Part shown: positions 53,042 to 62,788 of the stretch, piece after piece | Position numbering within the stretch: the first letter of the stretch is position 1 | Layout: every line of letters starts with the position of its first letter | Assembly (NCBI RefSeq): GCF_000403395.2 | Contig: NZ_KE159668.1 | Span: 124,001-188,000, forward strand | Direction of reading: 5' to 3' | Origin: Anaerotruncus sp. G3(2012) | GTDB taxonomy: Bacteria > Bacillota > Clostridia > Oscillospirales > Ruminococcaceae | DNA: 64,000 nucleotides | Position numbers and translations under genes: made by a program | The notes under the pieces: model-generated | Told to the model about the DNA's origin: nothing | Seen by the model: only the letters and a program-made list of their open reading frames with translations | The model's database searches: none

Positions 53042-53617
53042 ATGGCTGAAAAATTCATTGTTGAAACTTCCGCGCGCCATGTTCATGTTACCCAAGAGCA
53101 TCTGGAGATTCTGTTTGGGAAGGGCGCTGAACTGCACTATAAAAAGGAACTTTCCCAGCCGGGACAGTATGCCTGCGAGGAGCGGGTGGACGTTGTAGGC
53201 GCAAAAAAGACCCAGAAAAACGTCTCGATCCTCGGCCCCTGCCGTTCGGCAACCCAGGTTGAGCTTTCCCTGACCGACGCGCGCGCGATCGGCGTTGATG
53301 CGCCGATCCGGGAATCGGGCGATGTCAAAGGTTCCGGCTCCTGCAAACTGGTCGGTCCCTGCGGCGAGGTCGAGCTGACCGAAGGGGTCATCGCTGCGAA
53401 ACGCCACATCCATTTTGACCCGCAGTCCGCAGAGAGCTGGGGCGTCAAGGATAAAGAGACCGTTTCGGTCAAGATTGACACCAACGGCCGTTCGCTGGTC
53501 TTTGGCGACGTTGTCTGCCGCGTCCATCCTGATTTCCGTCCGGCCATGCATATCGACACCGATGAGTCCAATGCCGCTGCCTGTGCGGGCGAGGTCATGG
53601 GTGAGATCGTAAAGTAA
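53042..53617 (+). CDS. PduL-type phosphate acyltransferase
   Basis: A 191-residue PTAC/PduL-family protein that interconverts acyl-CoA and acyl phosphate. ARHVHVTQEHLEILFG at the N-terminus and AAKRHIHFDP in the second half carry the zinc-binding histidines. No microcompartment genes are adjacent and no encapsulation peptide is obvious, so it is likely a cytosolic phosphotransacetylase for acetate or propionate metabolism. AGGAGG precedes the ATG. Confidence 0.92.
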   Translation: MAEKFIVETSARHVHVTQEHLEILFGKGAELHYKKELSQPGQYACEERVDVVGAKKTQKNVSILGPCRSATQVELSLTDARAIGVDAPIRESGDVKGSGSCKLVGPCGEVELTEGVIAAKRHIHFDPQSAESWGVKDKETVSVKIDTNGRSLVFGDVVCRVHPDFRPAMHIDTDESNAAACAGEVMGEIVK

Positions 53618-53652
53618 AGAATCCGGAATATTTCGTCTGGCAAAACCGGAAA

Positions 53653-53683
53653 AACACCGCGGCAGGGTGCTGCGGTGTTTTTG
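53653..53683 (+). terminator. Terminator of the PduL-type gene
   Basis: AACACCGC and GCGGTGTT pair, followed by T5. Confidence 0.88.
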
Positions 53684-53780
53684 CCTTATCATATCGGATT
53701 TCTTTGGCCCTCTGACTGGATTTTTCCAGACAGATGCGTTATAATGAAAAACACACTTTAAATGGTCAAAGAGGTGCAAT

Positions 53781-55121
53781 ATGTCAAACCAACAGATAAA
53801 GGGTGGCCACGAGCCGCAGAATGGGCAGTTCCGAAGCAGGATCGGGTTTATTATGGCGTCGGTAGGCTCCGCGGTCGGGATGGGGAATATCTGGATGTTC
53901 CCTTACCGGCTTGGGCAGTACGGCGGCGCCGCATTCCTGATCCCGTATTTTTTGTTCGTCGCACTTTTTGGTGCGGTGGGGCTTTCCGGTGAGTTTGCCT
54001 TCGGGCGGCTGACCGGTACAGGCCCGATTGGCTCCTATGACTACGCGATGGAATCCCGCGGCAGGAAGGGTGGAAAAGTTCTGGGCGCAATCCCGCTGTT
54101 CGGGTCGCTCGGCATCGCGATTGGTTATGCGGTAATCGTCGGCTGGGTGCTGCGCTCGCTCTCCGGGGCAGTCACCGGCGGCCTTTTCGCGCAGGATGCA
54201 GAACATTTTTTTGCTGGTATGACCGGGCCTTTTGGCAATATCCCCTGGCATGTCGCGGTCATCCTTCTGGCGGTGGTGATCCTCGCCAGCGGGGTTATCA
54301 AGGGGATCGAGAAAGTCAACAAGATTATGATGCCATCGTTTTTTCTCCTGTTTCTGGTCATTGCGGTGCGGGTGGCTTTCCTGCCCGGTGCAATGGAGGG
54401 CTATGCCTATCTGCTGATTCCCAAGTGGAGCGCCCTGCTTGACCCCTACACCTGGGTTATGGCGATGGGGCAAGCATTCTTTTCCCTCTCGATCACCGGG
54501 TCCGGCATGATTATCTACGGCAGCTATCTTTCCAAAAAGGAGGACATCCCACATGCCTCCGCGCTGACCGCTGTTCTGGATACGCTGGCAGCGCTGGTAT
54601 CAGGGTTTGCGGTGATCCCGGCTGTATTCGCGTTCGGGCTTGACCCGCAGGCCGGTCCGCCGCTGATCTTTATCACTCTGCCGAAGGTGTTTGCGCGGAT
54701 GCCTGCCGGGCAGCTCTTTGCGGTGCTCTTTTTCCTGTCGATCCTCTTTGCCGGTACCACTTCTCTGGTCAATATGTTCGAGGTTGTCTGCGAAGCGGCC
54801 CAGCGCCATCTGCGCCTGCATCGGCTCCCTGCGCTTGCGCTGGTGGGCGGGACCGCATTTGCAGCTGGGGTGTTCATTGAGTATGAACCTTACCTCGGAA
54901 GATGGATGGATGCAATTACCATCTGGGTGGTCCCGATCGGTGCGGTGATCGGTGCAGCCATGATCTATTGGGTGCTGGGGCTGCCGGCGATCAAAAAGGA
55001 GCTGATGACCGGGCGGGACAAGCCGCTCTTCCCCGGGTTCGATTTTCTCGCCAAGTATCTCTATGTCCTGCTTGCCGCAGTGGTTGTGGTACTCGGCGTG
55101 GTGTTCGGCGGAATCGGCTAA
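53781..55121 (+). CDS. NSS-family Na+-dependent transporter 2
   Basis: A 446-residue LeuT-fold symporter. SAVGMGNIWMFPYRLGQYGG in the first segment is the Na+/substrate signature; about 12 membrane segments follow, with FSLSITGSGMIIYGSY in the middle. Different from the T-box-controlled transporter at 1.1 kb by the MFPYR variant. GAGGTG precedes the ATG. The substrate is probably an amino acid. Monocistronic, with a long GC-rich hairpin after it. Confidence 0.93.
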   Translation: MSNQQIKGGHEPQNGQFRSRIGFIMASVGSAVGMGNIWMFPYRLGQYGGAAFLIPYFLFVALFGAVGLSGEFAFGRLTGTGPIGSYDYAMESRGRKGGKVLGAIPLFGSLGIAIGYAVIVGWVLRSLSGAVTGGLFAQDAEHFFAGMTGPFGNIPWHVAVILLAVVILASGVIKGIEKVNKIMMPSFFLLFLVIAVRVAFLPGAMEGYAYLLIPKWSALLDPYTWVMAMGQAFFSLSITGSGMIIYGSYLSKKEDIPHASALTAVLDTLAALVSGFAVIPAVFAFGLDPQAGPPLIFITLPKVFARMPAGQLFAVLFFLSILFAGTTSLVNMFEVVCEAAQRHLRLHRLPALALVGGTAFAAGVFIEYEPYLGRWMDAITIWVVPIGAVIGAAMIYWVLGLPAIKKELMTGRDKPLFPGFDFLAKYLYVLLAAVVVVLGVVFGGIG

Positions 55122-55160
55122 CCGGCTCCTGCCCAGGAGCCATAAGAGGAAGCCTTTCCC

Positions 55161-55190
55161 GCCTGCGCCGGTCTTTAGACCGGCGCAGGC
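55161..55190 (+). terminator. Hairpin after NSS transporter 2
   Basis: GCCTGCGCCGGTCT and AGACCGGCGCAGGC pair perfectly. There is no T run, so termination may be inefficient or factor-assisted. Confidence 0.6.
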
Positions 55191-55401
55191 GGCAGGAGCA
55201 GAGATAGTGGGCGCCCCGCGCGGTAAACCCGGGACATAGCCAATCCCCTTGGGGGCCTTTTCGAGAATCTGAGAAGCGATGAACGGTGTTGGGGTTCCAT
55301 CCCGGGACAACAGATGGCCATAAACGCTTTCTCCACTGGGGATGTGAAGTATCTAAACATAAACTTTAAAATATATGCATCCCCTTTTTGCGATTTTTTT
55401 C
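55191..55401. other. Unassigned intergenic stretch
   Basis: GC-rich to 55340, then AT-rich. A minus-strand frame starting near 55310 (SQILEKAPKGIGYVPG) looks protein-like for about 35 codons but has no ribosome site or supported end. It could be a gene fragment. Nothing else recognised. Confidence 0.3.
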
Positions 55402-55430
55402 TTTACAAATCTGTCGAAATCCTGTATAAT
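55402..55430 (+). promoter_or_regulatory. Promoter of the TPP riboswitch transcript
   Basis: TTTACA (55402-55407), 17-bp spacer, TATAAT (55425-55430). Confidence 0.82.
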
Positions 55431-55452
55431 ACAGAAAACAAAAAAGGCCACA

Positions 55453-55550
55453 TGCAGGGGTGCTGGAGGAATCCGGCTGTGATTGATCGTAGTCCCGATC
55501 AGATCCCTTAGAACCTGATCTGGGTAATGCCAGCGTAGGAAGCAGTTGCG
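55453..55550 (+). promoter_or_regulatory. TPP riboswitch (THI element)
   Basis: Conserved blocks in order are GGGGTGCTGGAGG, CCGGCTGTGA (usual CTGAGA), ATCCCTTAGAACCTGATCTG and GGTAATGCCAGCGTAGGAA. It should bind thiamine pyrophosphate and favour the terminator that follows. Confidence 0.95.
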
Positions 55551-55562
55551 AAACTTCGTTTA

Positions 55563-55591
55563 CGCCGCAGGGATTGCCTGTGGCGTTTTTT
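55563..55591 (+). terminator. Expression-platform terminator
   Basis: CGCCGCAGG and CCTGTGGCG pair around GATTG, followed by T6. It lies between the TPP aptamer and thiT, so transcription stops when TPP is plentiful. Confidence 0.9.
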
Positions 55592-55619
55592 GTTGCATCA
55601 ACAAAAAGGAGTGGTTTTT

Positions 55620-56180
55620 GTGACTGTCAAAACCCGAAAGCTCACCCATTGCGCGCTGATGATCGCGCTCGCCCTGGTACTCTCGATGATAAAGCTGTTC
55701 CATCTTCCAAATGGAGGATCGGTCACCCCGGCAAGTATGGCGCCGATCATCCTGATTTCCCTGATGTATGAACCAAAATGGGCGTTTTTCACCTCGTTTG
55801 CATATTCCCTGGTACAGATGGTGGAGGGATTCTACCCGCCGCCGGTGCAGACGTTCGGAAACTTTGTGCTTGTAATCCTGCTCGATTATGTGCTTGCCTT
55901 CGGGGCGCTCGGGGTCGCTGGGACAGTAGCCCGCCGGTTTGGGGAAAAGAAGGTTCTGGGCGCATCGGTTGGCACGATCACTGCGATCTTTGTACGGCTG
56001 TTTTGCAGTTTCCTTTCGGGCGTCGTCATTTGGGGCGTCTATGCACCGGAGGGGACGCCGGTCTGGCTCTATTCGTTAAGTGTCAACGGAACAGTTATGG
56101 TTGGTGAGATGATTACCACTACCGTCGCTATCGCGATCCTGGTCAAGCTGCTGCCGCTTGACAGGTTCAAGGCGCAGTAA
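55620..56180 (+). CDS. thiT: Thiamine ECF transporter S component
   Basis: A 186-residue ThiT/YuaJ-family membrane protein with about six segments. LPNGGSVTPASMAPIILISL near the N-terminus is the typical thiamine-site region. It captures thiamine and works with a shared ECF energizing module not in the window. The GTG at 55620 has AAAGGAG 8 nt upstream. Direct control by the TPP riboswitch supports the call. Confidence 0.94.
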   Translation: MTVKTRKLTHCALMIALALVLSMIKLFHLPNGGSVTPASMAPIILISLMYEPKWAFFTSFAYSLVQMVEGFYPPPVQTFGNFVLVILLDYVLAFGALGVAGTVARRFGEKKVLGASVGTITAIFVRLFCSFLSGVVIWGVYAPEGTPVWLYSLSVNGTVMVGEMITTTVAIAILVKLLPLDRFKAQ

Positions 56181-56184
56181 GACA

Positions 56185-56309
56185 GGGGCAGGCGCAAGGG
56201 GCCTTCCTTGGGGCTATGAGGTGGGGGAACCCTGACCCAAACCGCACCTATCGCTTCCCGGGCTTCGGCGTGATGCGCAGGAAAAGATGCCAAACAGATT
56301 CTAAGAGAC
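56185..56309. repeat. Repeat-related region, copy B upstream part
   Basis: CAGGCGCAAGGGGCCTTCCT matches 51.95 kb in direct orientation. AACAGATTCTAAG (56289-56301) resembles a MITE-type end. Confidence 0.5.
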
Positions 56310-56566
56310 GGTTCCGTATCTTTGGAAGGGGGCTTTTTCACTTGCAAAAAGCCCCCTCTTGCCGCTACGCGGCAATTCACCCGAAAAAAGCGCTTCACAG
56401 GATAAAGCGTTCCGCGCTCATCTCGCGCCAAGAGCCCGCCTTCGGCGGGTTGCGCTCGAAACGCTTCGCTGCGGCTCGCAGTGCGGAGCGCGTCGGGGGC
56501 TCTGCCCCTCGACCCCGCAATTTTTTGAAAAAAATTGAGTAAAACTTTAGGTGCTGAACAGATTCT
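56310..56566. repeat. Dispersed repeat, copy B
   Basis: The most complete copy. AGGGGGCTTTTT hairpin, CTTGCCGCTACGCGGCAATT, CGCTTCACAGGATAAA, a GC-rich middle, GGGGGCTCTGCCCCTCGACC, AATTTTTTGAAAAAAATT hairpin, then AACAGATTCTAAG. Inverted relative to copy C. Confidence 0.75.
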
Positions 56567-56569
56567 AAG

Positions 56570-56607
56570 ACAGACAGTCCACCCGGATTTCCGGATGGAC
56601 TGTCTGT
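56570..56607 (-). terminator. Hairpin after the YgiQ-type gene
   Basis: ACAGACAGTCCA and TGGACTGTCTGT pair. The T tail is weak on the minus strand. Confidence 0.65.
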
Positions 56608-56614
56608 TTGGCAT

Positions 56615-58510
56615 TTACCGGCCCCTGCCGCGCCGCCCGCGCGGTGGGGACTGGTTCTTTTTGATCTTTTTTCCGTTCCGTTGTCTTCGATCAGCTTCGG
56701 CCGCTGGCGTGGCAGGACGGGCGGTGTGGTTCCGATCGGGAGGAATCAAGCAGTTTGGTCCGTTGCCAATTAGATCCTCCCGTCCGGCTTTTTTCAGTGC
56801 AGCCAGCACCGCCCTTCGATTTTCCGGTTTGAAATATTGCAAGAGGGAACGCTGGAGCCATTTGTCCTCCTGGGAGGTCGGGACATAAACCGGCTTGAGG
56901 GTGTACGGGTCCAAACCGGTATGGAACATGCAGGTCGAGATCGTGCCGGGAGTGGGATAAAAGTCCTGCACCTGTTCAGGCCGCATCCGATGCTTTTTCA
57001 GAAAGAGCGCCAGATTGATCGCGTCTTTCAGGGTGGAACCGGGATGGGAAGAGATCATATAGGGTACGAGGTACTGTTCCTTGCCGACCTCCTTGGTAAT
57101 CCGGTAGAAACGCTCGGCAAACTTTTCGTAAACGCCGATATGGGGCTTTCCCATGCAGTCGAGCACGTTGGGGCTGCAATGCTCCGGTGCGACCTTGAGC
57201 TGCCCGCTGACGTGATAGGCGAGCAGTTCGCGCATAAACCGGTCATCCTTTTCAAGCATCATGTAGTCGTACCGCAGGCCCGACCGCACAAATACCCGCC
57301 GTACCCCTTTGATCTGACGCAGGCGGCGGAGCAGATCGAGGTATTCGCTGTGATCGACCTGCAAGGCTGGACACGGGGTCGGGGCAAGGCATTTCCGGTC
57401 GGGGCAGGACCCTTTGGAGAGCTGTTTTTTGCAGGATGGGTGCCGGAAGTTTGCGGACGGACCGCCCACATCACTGATGATCCCCTTGAAGCGGGGATTC
57501 TGCACAAAACTTTCCGCCTCGCGAAGGATGGATTCAGGGCTTCGGCAGGTGACAGTGCTGCCCTGATGGAATGCGATCGAACAGAAATTGCAGCTTCCAA
57601 AGCAGCCGCGGTTATGCATGATCGAAAATTCTACCTCCTGAATCGCGGCGACACCGCCCTGTGCTTCATAGCTGGGGTGGTACATCCGCTCGAACGGCAG
57701 CGCAAACACCGCGTCCAGTTCCTCGGTGGTGAGCGGGAGCGCCGGTTCGGTCTGGACGAGATAGAGGTCGTCCCCATGTTTCTGGATGATCTTGCGGCCG
57801 CGCACCGCATCCTGTTCGGTGATCTCGGTATAAGCTGCTTTGGCGTAGGAGAGCTTGTTCTCCCGAACCTTTGCGTAGGAGGCGACGGAAACCGCGTCGG
57901 TTGGGAGCCCCAGCTGGTTGGCCAGGTAGCAGACCCCCCTGCATCGGATACTGCCTGCCGGCACGCCCTGTGCCAGTTCGCGCGCGATATGTGCAGTCTG
58001 ATGCTCCCCCATCCCAAAGATGAGCAGGTCAGCGTTGCTGTCCAGCAGGATCGACGGCAGGACGGTATCTGACCAATAGTCGTAGTGCGCAAAACGGCGC
58101 ATCGAGGCTTCAAGCCCACCAATTACGATCTGCGCATCCGGGAACAGGGTGCGGATGCGGTTGCAGTAAACGATAGTAGCGCGGTCGGGACGTCTGCCCG
58201 CCTTGCCGCCGGGGGTATAGGCGTCATCACTGCGTCTGCGTTTGGCGGCGGTGTAGTGAGCGACCATCGAGTCGATGTTTCCCCCGGTCACCCACCAGCC
58301 GTATCGGGGCGCGCCAAACCGCAGAAAATCCGCGTCTTTGACCGGCTGGGCAATCATCGCAACTTTAAAGCCGAGCGACTCCAACAGGCGGGAGACGATC
58401 GCAATACCAAAGCTCGGATGGTCAACATATGCGTCGCCAGTGACACAGATAAAATCGGCCTGCTCCCAGCCGCGTGTACGGAAATCCGCATCTGTCAGGG
58501 GTAGAAACAT
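56615..58510 (-). CDS. YgiQ-family radical SAM protein
   Basis: A 631-residue UPF0313/YgiQ protein. The N-terminal part (GWEQADFICVTGDAYVDHPS) is the YgiQ N-domain. RGCFGSCNFCSIAFHQG in the middle supplies the CxxxCxxC cluster for SAM radical chemistry. The C-terminus ends in an Arg/Lys-rich tail. Biochemical function of the family is not established. The ATG at 58510 is preferred because GAGGT is well spaced; M at 58522 is possible. Confidence 0.92.
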   Translation of the reverse strand: MFLPLTDADFRTRGWEQADFICVTGDAYVDHPSFGIAIVSRLLESLGFKVAMIAQPVKDADFLRFGAPRYGWWVTGGNIDSMVAHYTAAKRRRSDDAYTPGGKAGRRPDRATIVYCNRIRTLFPDAQIVIGGLEASMRRFAHYDYWSDTVLPSILLDSNADLLIFGMGEHQTAHIARELAQGVPAGSIRCRGVCYLANQLGLPTDAVSVASYAKVRENKLSYAKAAYTEITEQDAVRGRKIIQKHGDDLYLVQTEPALPLTTEELDAVFALPFERMYHPSYEAQGGVAAIQEVEFSIMHNRGCFGSCNFCSIAFHQGSTVTCRSPESILREAESFVQNPRFKGIISDVGGPSANFRHPSCKKQLSKGSCPDRKCLAPTPCPALQVDHSEYLDLLRRLRQIKGVRRVFVRSGLRYDYMMLEKDDRFMRELLAYHVSGQLKVAPEHCSPNVLDCMGKPHIGVYEKFAERFYRITKEVGKEQYLVPYMISSHPGSTLKDAINLALFLKKHRMRPEQVQDFYPTPGTISTCMFHTGLDPYTLKPVYVPTSQEDKWLQRSLLQYFKPENRRAVLAALKKAGREDLIGNGPNCLIPPDRNHTARPATPAAEADRRQRNGKKIKKNQSPPRGRRGRGR

Positions 58511-58687
58511 GATAAACCTCATTCCTGTTTTTAGAACATCCTCCCGCTTTTGACTGGGAGCTGCCATTCAAAATCTTTCCATCGAAAAAGCCCATTTTTA
58601 GCCGCCGGGCATCAACACCGCCCAAACCCGTGTCTCTCGGGCGGTCGCCCCGGACAGAGTCCCGCAGATTGAACCACAAAATCAGCT
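58511..58687. other. Gap between ftsK and the YgiQ-type gene
   Basis: Contains a CCGCCC...GGGCGG hairpin (about 58609-58635) that may terminate ftsK, and no gene. Confidence 0.45.
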
Positions 58688-61507
58688 TTAATTGTCCTGT
58701 GAGAGCTTCATCTCGGCCCAGCGTTCGGGGGTAATCAGCACCTGGCGCGGCTTGCTCCCCTCGAACGGCCCGACGATTCCGCGGGTCTCCATCTCATCAA
58801 CGATCCGCGCGGCGCGCGCATAACCCAGCTTGAGCCGCCGCTGGAGCAGAGAAGTGGAGGCCATACCCGCCTCGACCACACATTCGATCGCGGGCATCAG
58901 CATCTCGTCCTCCTCGCCTTCCTCCGGTCCTCCGGCATCCGAAGAGGCATTACTGCCGCCCTTTCCGCCTTTGCCCGCAACCACATGGCTGTCGATCTGG
59001 TGGACAATTTCGTCGTCGTACAGCGCACACGCGTCGCTCTTGATAAATCCGATGACCGCTTCGATCTCCTCGTCGGTGACGAAGCATCCCTGGACGCGCA
59101 GCGGCTTGGAGGAACCGACCGGGTTAAACAGCATATCTCCACGTCCGAGCAGCTTTTCTGCGCCGCCCATGTCGAGGATGGTGCGGGAGTCGATCTGCGA
59201 GGAAACCGCAAACGCGATTCGGGAGGGGATATTCGCTTTGATGACACCGGTGATGACATCGACCGAGGGCCGCTGGGTTGCAATGACCAGATGCATCCCG
59301 GCCGCGCGCGCCATCTGCGCCAGGCGGCAGATGCTGTCCTCGATCTCGTTCGGTGCAGCCATCATCAGGTCAGCCAGCTCGTCAATGATAATCACGATCT
59401 GCGGCAGCGTTTCCATGCCCTCGGTCCTGGCCGCCAGATTGTTGAACGATTTGAGGTCGCGCACCGAGTTGTCCGCGAACAGCTTGTACCGCTTGAGCAT
59501 CTCGCTGACCGCCCAGGAAAGCGCTCCAGCGGCCTTTTTGGGATCGGTGACAACCGGGACGAGCAGCTGGGGGATGCCGTTATAGATGCCCAGCTCGACC
59601 ACCTTGGGGTCGATCATCAGGAACCGCACCTCTTCGGGGGTGGACTTAAAGAGCAGGGAGATGATGATGGAGTTGATGCAGACCGATTTTCCGGAACCGG
59701 TCGAACCGGCAATCAGCAGATGGGGCATCTTTCCAATGTCGGCAATCGCGATGTTTCCGGCGATGTCCCGCCCCAGTGCGGCGGACAAATGGCTCTCCGA
59801 ATCGCGGAACACATCCGAATCTATGATCTCCCGGATGGTGACCGCCGAGATCACCTTGTTAGGGACCTCAATGCCCACCGCCGCCTTGTTGGGGATTGGG
59901 GCTTCAATGCGCACCCCTGCGGCTGCGAGGTTGAGCGCGATGTCGTCGGCCAGGCCGGTGATCTTGCTGATCTTGACCCCGGCAGACGGCTGGAGCTCAT
60001 ACCGGGTGACCGCCGGCCCGCGTGAGATATCTACAATACGGGTCTGCACCCCGAAGCTGGCGAGGGTATCCACCAGCCGCTGGGCGTTGGCCTTCATCTC
60101 GTCGGTGATATCGTTGTCCGACTGCTGGCGCGGTGCGCGCAGCAGGTGCAGCGGCGGAATCCGGTAGACCGGCGGGTCAGGCATCTCTTCGGGCTCGGGC
60201 GGGATCGGTTCTTCCTCTATTTCTAGGTCGTGCGGGTCCTCCCGCACCGGCGGCGTACCGCCAGCCTGGTTGACCGTATAGTCCGGTTCCAGCTCGTCCT
60301 CGCCCGAAGCAGGGCTATCCGGCAGCGGAGCCGGGGTGTCGGACAGTAGATCAGGGTCATCGGGCAGGATCAGTCCGTCGTAGGGGGAGGGCTCTCGTTC
60401 CGGAACCGGAGGCAGCTCCTCTTCCACAGGATCGAATGGTGAACGGATTGCGGGGGCATGTCCCATCGAGAGGGCGGGCCCATCCGGGTCGTCCGACAGG
60501 ATCGGGATTCCCTCAAAATCCGCCTTGAAGGTGAAGCGGCCGGAATCGGTTGTCGCCTTGCTGACCAGCTCATCAAGGGTCGGCTCCGGCGGCGGGACAA
60601 ACTGCATTGGCTCGTCCGAGACGCTGGACGAAAAACGGTCATTCCCCTCCGGGACAAAATCCCCGTCGATCGGGATATCAATTTCGAACCGGGGCTTCTG
60701 CGGCTGCGGCTGATCCGCCGGAATCCCCGGCTGTGATGCAGCTGCCTGTGCCGGGGCGTTTTCCTCCGGTTTTTGTTCGGGCTGGCGGGACTCCCACTCC
60801 AGCGGGATGTCAATCCGTTTGCGGGCAGGCTGGGCCTGCGGGGGCGGAGCATTTGCCGCGCGTTTGGCCCGGCGCTGTTCCTGAAGCTCCATCTGGCTGG
60901 CATAGGTTTCCTCAATCTTGCGGACCGGCTTGGATGCACTGTGTGCCAGTCCGACCAGTGTGCCGCCGGTGACCAGCATCAAAAAGACAAAGATCAGCAG
61001 GACGATCGAGATTCCTGCGCCAACCTTACCAAAACAGAGCAGCAGCGGCAGACCGATGATTGCGCCGACCAGCCCCCCGGACTTGACCGCGATCCCCTGA
61101 ATGATGCATTCCACCAGCATTTCCAGCAGGTTGTCCTCGATAGATTCGGGCACGCCCATCTGGAAAATCTGAAGTGCACCACAGAAAAAAGCGACCAGAA
61201 GGGCGCAAAAGACCGCCTGCATCTGGAACGGCTTGTCCGTGGTGAGCAGGATCGCTATGTAGATCAGCGCGGCAGAGACACAGATCGCACCTGCGCCAAA
61301 CAGGCCGAACAGGGCATTGTGGAGCCAGTTCCAGGCGCTCGCACCTTTAATCAGGGTGAGCGCAGCAAGGAAGATGCCGGATGCAAAGAGGATGACCGCC
61401 TGCATCTGATGCTGTGCGCGCTGCTGTGCGGAAGAACGTCTGCGGGAAGAAGGTTTCCTGCCGCGTGAGCCGGAAGAACGTGCCGAAGATTTGCGATTGG
61501 TTGCCAT
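58688..61507 (-). CDS. ftsK: FtsK/SpoIIIE DNA translocase
   Basis: A 939-residue septal DNA pump. A basic N-terminus and four membrane segments (about 30-175) precede a long acidic/proline-rich linker to ~430. The motor domain has Walker [13 protein letters not shown] and Walker [13 protein letters not shown]. The winged-helix gamma domain, which reads KOPS/SRS-type sequences, lies at the end ([20 protein letters not shown]). It moves chromosomes at division or into the forespore. The ATG at 61507 has GGAGGG upstream. Confidence 0.95.
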   Translation of the reverse strand: MATNRKSSARSSGSRGRKPSSRRRSSAQQRAQHQMQAVILFASGIFLAALTLIKGASAWNWLHNALFGLFGAGAICVSAALIYIAILLTTDKPFQMQAVFCALLVAFFCGALQIFQMGVPESIEDNLLEMLVECIIQGIAVKSGGLVGAIIGLPLLLCFGKVGAGISIVLLIFVFLMLVTGGTLVGLAHSASKPVRKIEETYASQMELQEQRRAKRAANAPPPQAQPARKRIDIPLEWESRQPEQKPEENAPAQAAASQPGIPADQPQPQKPRFEIDIPIDGDFVPEGNDRFSSSVSDEPMQFVPPPEPTLDELVSKATTDSGRFTFKADFEGIPILSDDPDGPALSMGHAPAIRSPFDPVEEELPPVPEREPSPYDGLILPDDPDLLSDTPAPLPDSPASGEDELEPDYTVNQAGGTPPVREDPHDLEIEEEPIPPEPEEMPDPPVYRIPPLHLLRAPRQQSDNDITDEMKANAQRLVDTLASFGVQTRIVDISRGPAVTRYELQPSAGVKISKITGLADDIALNLAAAGVRIEAPIPNKAAVGIEVPNKVISAVTIREIIDSDVFRDSESHLSAALGRDIAGNIAIADIGKMPHLLIAGSTGSGKSVCINSIIISLLFKSTPEEVRFLMIDPKVVELGIYNGIPQLLVPVVTDPKKAAGALSWAVSEMLKRYKLFADNSVRDLKSFNNLAARTEGMETLPQIVIIIDELADLMMAAPNEIEDSICRLAQMARAAGMHLVIATQRPSVDVITGVIKANIPSRIAFAVSSQIDSRTILDMGGAEKLLGRGDMLFNPVGSSKPLRVQGCFVTDEEIEAVIGFIKSDACALYDDEIVHQIDSHVVAGKGGKGGSNASSDAGGPEEGEEDEMLMPAIECVVEAGMASTSLLQRRLKLGYARAARIVDEMETRGIVGPFEGSKPRQVLITPERWAEMKLSQDN

Positions 61508-61599
61508 AGTGACCCTCCTACAAAAGGATTTAGGACCGGTTCTGTATCCAGAGGTTATCTGAAAAATGAGAATAGGCCATATTGAAAAGGCTTGTCCGC

Positions 61600-61680
61600 T
61601 GCCGGGGTAAAGAACTGCCTCAAAGGCGTCAAGAGGGGCTTTCTGCAAGAGAAAAAGCCCCTGAAACGGTCTGTCAGCCC
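61600..61680. repeat. Dispersed repeat, copy F
   Basis: GAGGGGCTTTCTGCAAGAGA and AAAAGCCCCT hairpin. It matches the hairpin module at 52.25 and 56.33 kb. Confidence 0.55.
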
Positions 61681-61688
61681 TGCCGGGT

Positions 61689-62564
61689 TTATCCGCCGGA
61701 CAGCAGGCCCTGGATCGCGTGCCCGGAGAAATTGTCGATTGTGCCGGCAACCAGCACAACAATGCCAAGCACAAGCGTATAATACCCAAAATATTTCCAT
61801 TTACTGTCCCGGACGATCCACTGGACCAGCCTGATTGAGAGGATGCCGAATGCGGCCGAACTGATCAGGCCGGTCAGCAGGATCGGCAGCGGGAGGGTCA
61901 GCCCCTCCTGAACGGCATCTCCCACCTCGAGGACGATCGCACCGAGCACTGCCGGGATTCCCAGGATAAACGAATAGGTGACCGCGAAGCTGCGTTCCAG
62001 CCCCCAGATCATCCCAACTGAGATGGTGGAGCCGGACCGGGAGATGCCTGGCATGGTGGCGGCGACCTGCACCAGCCCGACCGCGAGTGCATCTTTGGCA
62101 TTCATGTTTCTGCCGTTTTTGCGCCCGCGGCAGTGTCTGGACGAGAGCAACAGCAGGCAGCCGGTGACCAGGAAGCAGAATCCTTCCACCGTGATGTCGT
62201 TATCGGTGGAAAACCCGGCGATCCGGTCCTTGAGCAGCACCATCCCGAAAAGCGGGAGCAGCGAGAGCAAGAGAAACAGAAGCATCCTGCGGGAAGGGGA
62301 CATCCTGCGGGCATCAAAACGCAGGGTGACAAGGTCCACCAGAAGGGAAAGCCCTTCACAAAACAGTTCCCAGATCGTTCGCCAGAAGACGATGCAGACC
62401 GCGATCAGTGTGCCTGCGTGCAGGACGATCGAGAACAGGAATCCGGTTTCACTGCTGTTTCCAGTAAAATACTGGAAAATCGAAAGATGTCCAGAGCTGG
62501 AAACCGGCAGGAATTCAGTGAACCCCTGGATCAGCCCCTGCAGGAATGCTTCAAAGATGGTCAT
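61689..62564 (-). CDS. uppP: Undecaprenyl-diphosphatase
   Basis: A 291-residue BacA/UppP membrane enzyme with about eight segments that recycles undecaprenyl diphosphate for cell-wall synthesis. The motifs [15 protein letters not shown] (about residues 13-27) and [14 protein letters not shown] in the second half form the active site. It lies between ylzJ and ftsK on the same strand, with an 11-bp gap from ylzJ. Confidence 0.96.
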   Translation of the reverse strand: MTIFEAFLQGLIQGFTEFLPVSSSGHLSIFQYFTGNSSETGFLFSIVLHAGTLIAVCIVFWRTIWELFCEGLSLLVDLVTLRFDARRMSPSRRMLLFLLLSLLPLFGMVLLKDRIAGFSTDNDITVEGFCFLVTGCLLLLSSRHCRGRKNGRNMNAKDALAVGLVQVAATMPGISRSGSTISVGMIWGLERSFAVTYSFILGIPAVLGAIVLEVGDAVQEGLTLPLPILLTGLISSAAFGILSIRLVQWIVRDSKWKYFGYYTLVLGIVVLVAGTIDNFSGHAIQGLLSGG

Positions 62565-62575
62565 GAAAAAGCTCC

Positions 62576-62788
62576 TTACTGTCGGTTCTCCGGCGGCATC
62601 TGTGCCCCCGGCGTATAGTGCGGGTCCAGATAGAGCCGCGGGTCGGTTGAAATCAGCCGGGAAACTGTGAATCTTCCAGCAGATTTTACTCCCTGTATAT
62701 AACTGTTATGCGCTTTCCGGTAGCTGTATTCCAGTCCGCCGTCGCTCGGGAAGATCTGCTCAAGCGGAACAATCGAATGGAGAATCAT
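62576..62788 (-). CDS. ylzJ: YlzJ-like small protein
   Basis: A 70-residue protein resembling YlzJ, a small uncharacterised Firmicutes protein usually encoded between tepA and spo[20 protein letters not shown] at the start is the conserved part. It overlaps tepA by 4 nt. Function is unknown; the conserved neighbourhood supports the identity. Confidence 0.8.
   Translation of the reverse strand: MILHSIVPLEQIFPSDGGLEYSYRKAHNSYIQGVKSAGRFTVSRLISTDPRLYLDPHYTPGAQMPPENRQ

Noticed and set aside
55508-55520. CTTAGAACCTG matching the MITE terminus
   Set aside because: It is part of the conserved core of the TPP riboswitch, not a transposon end.
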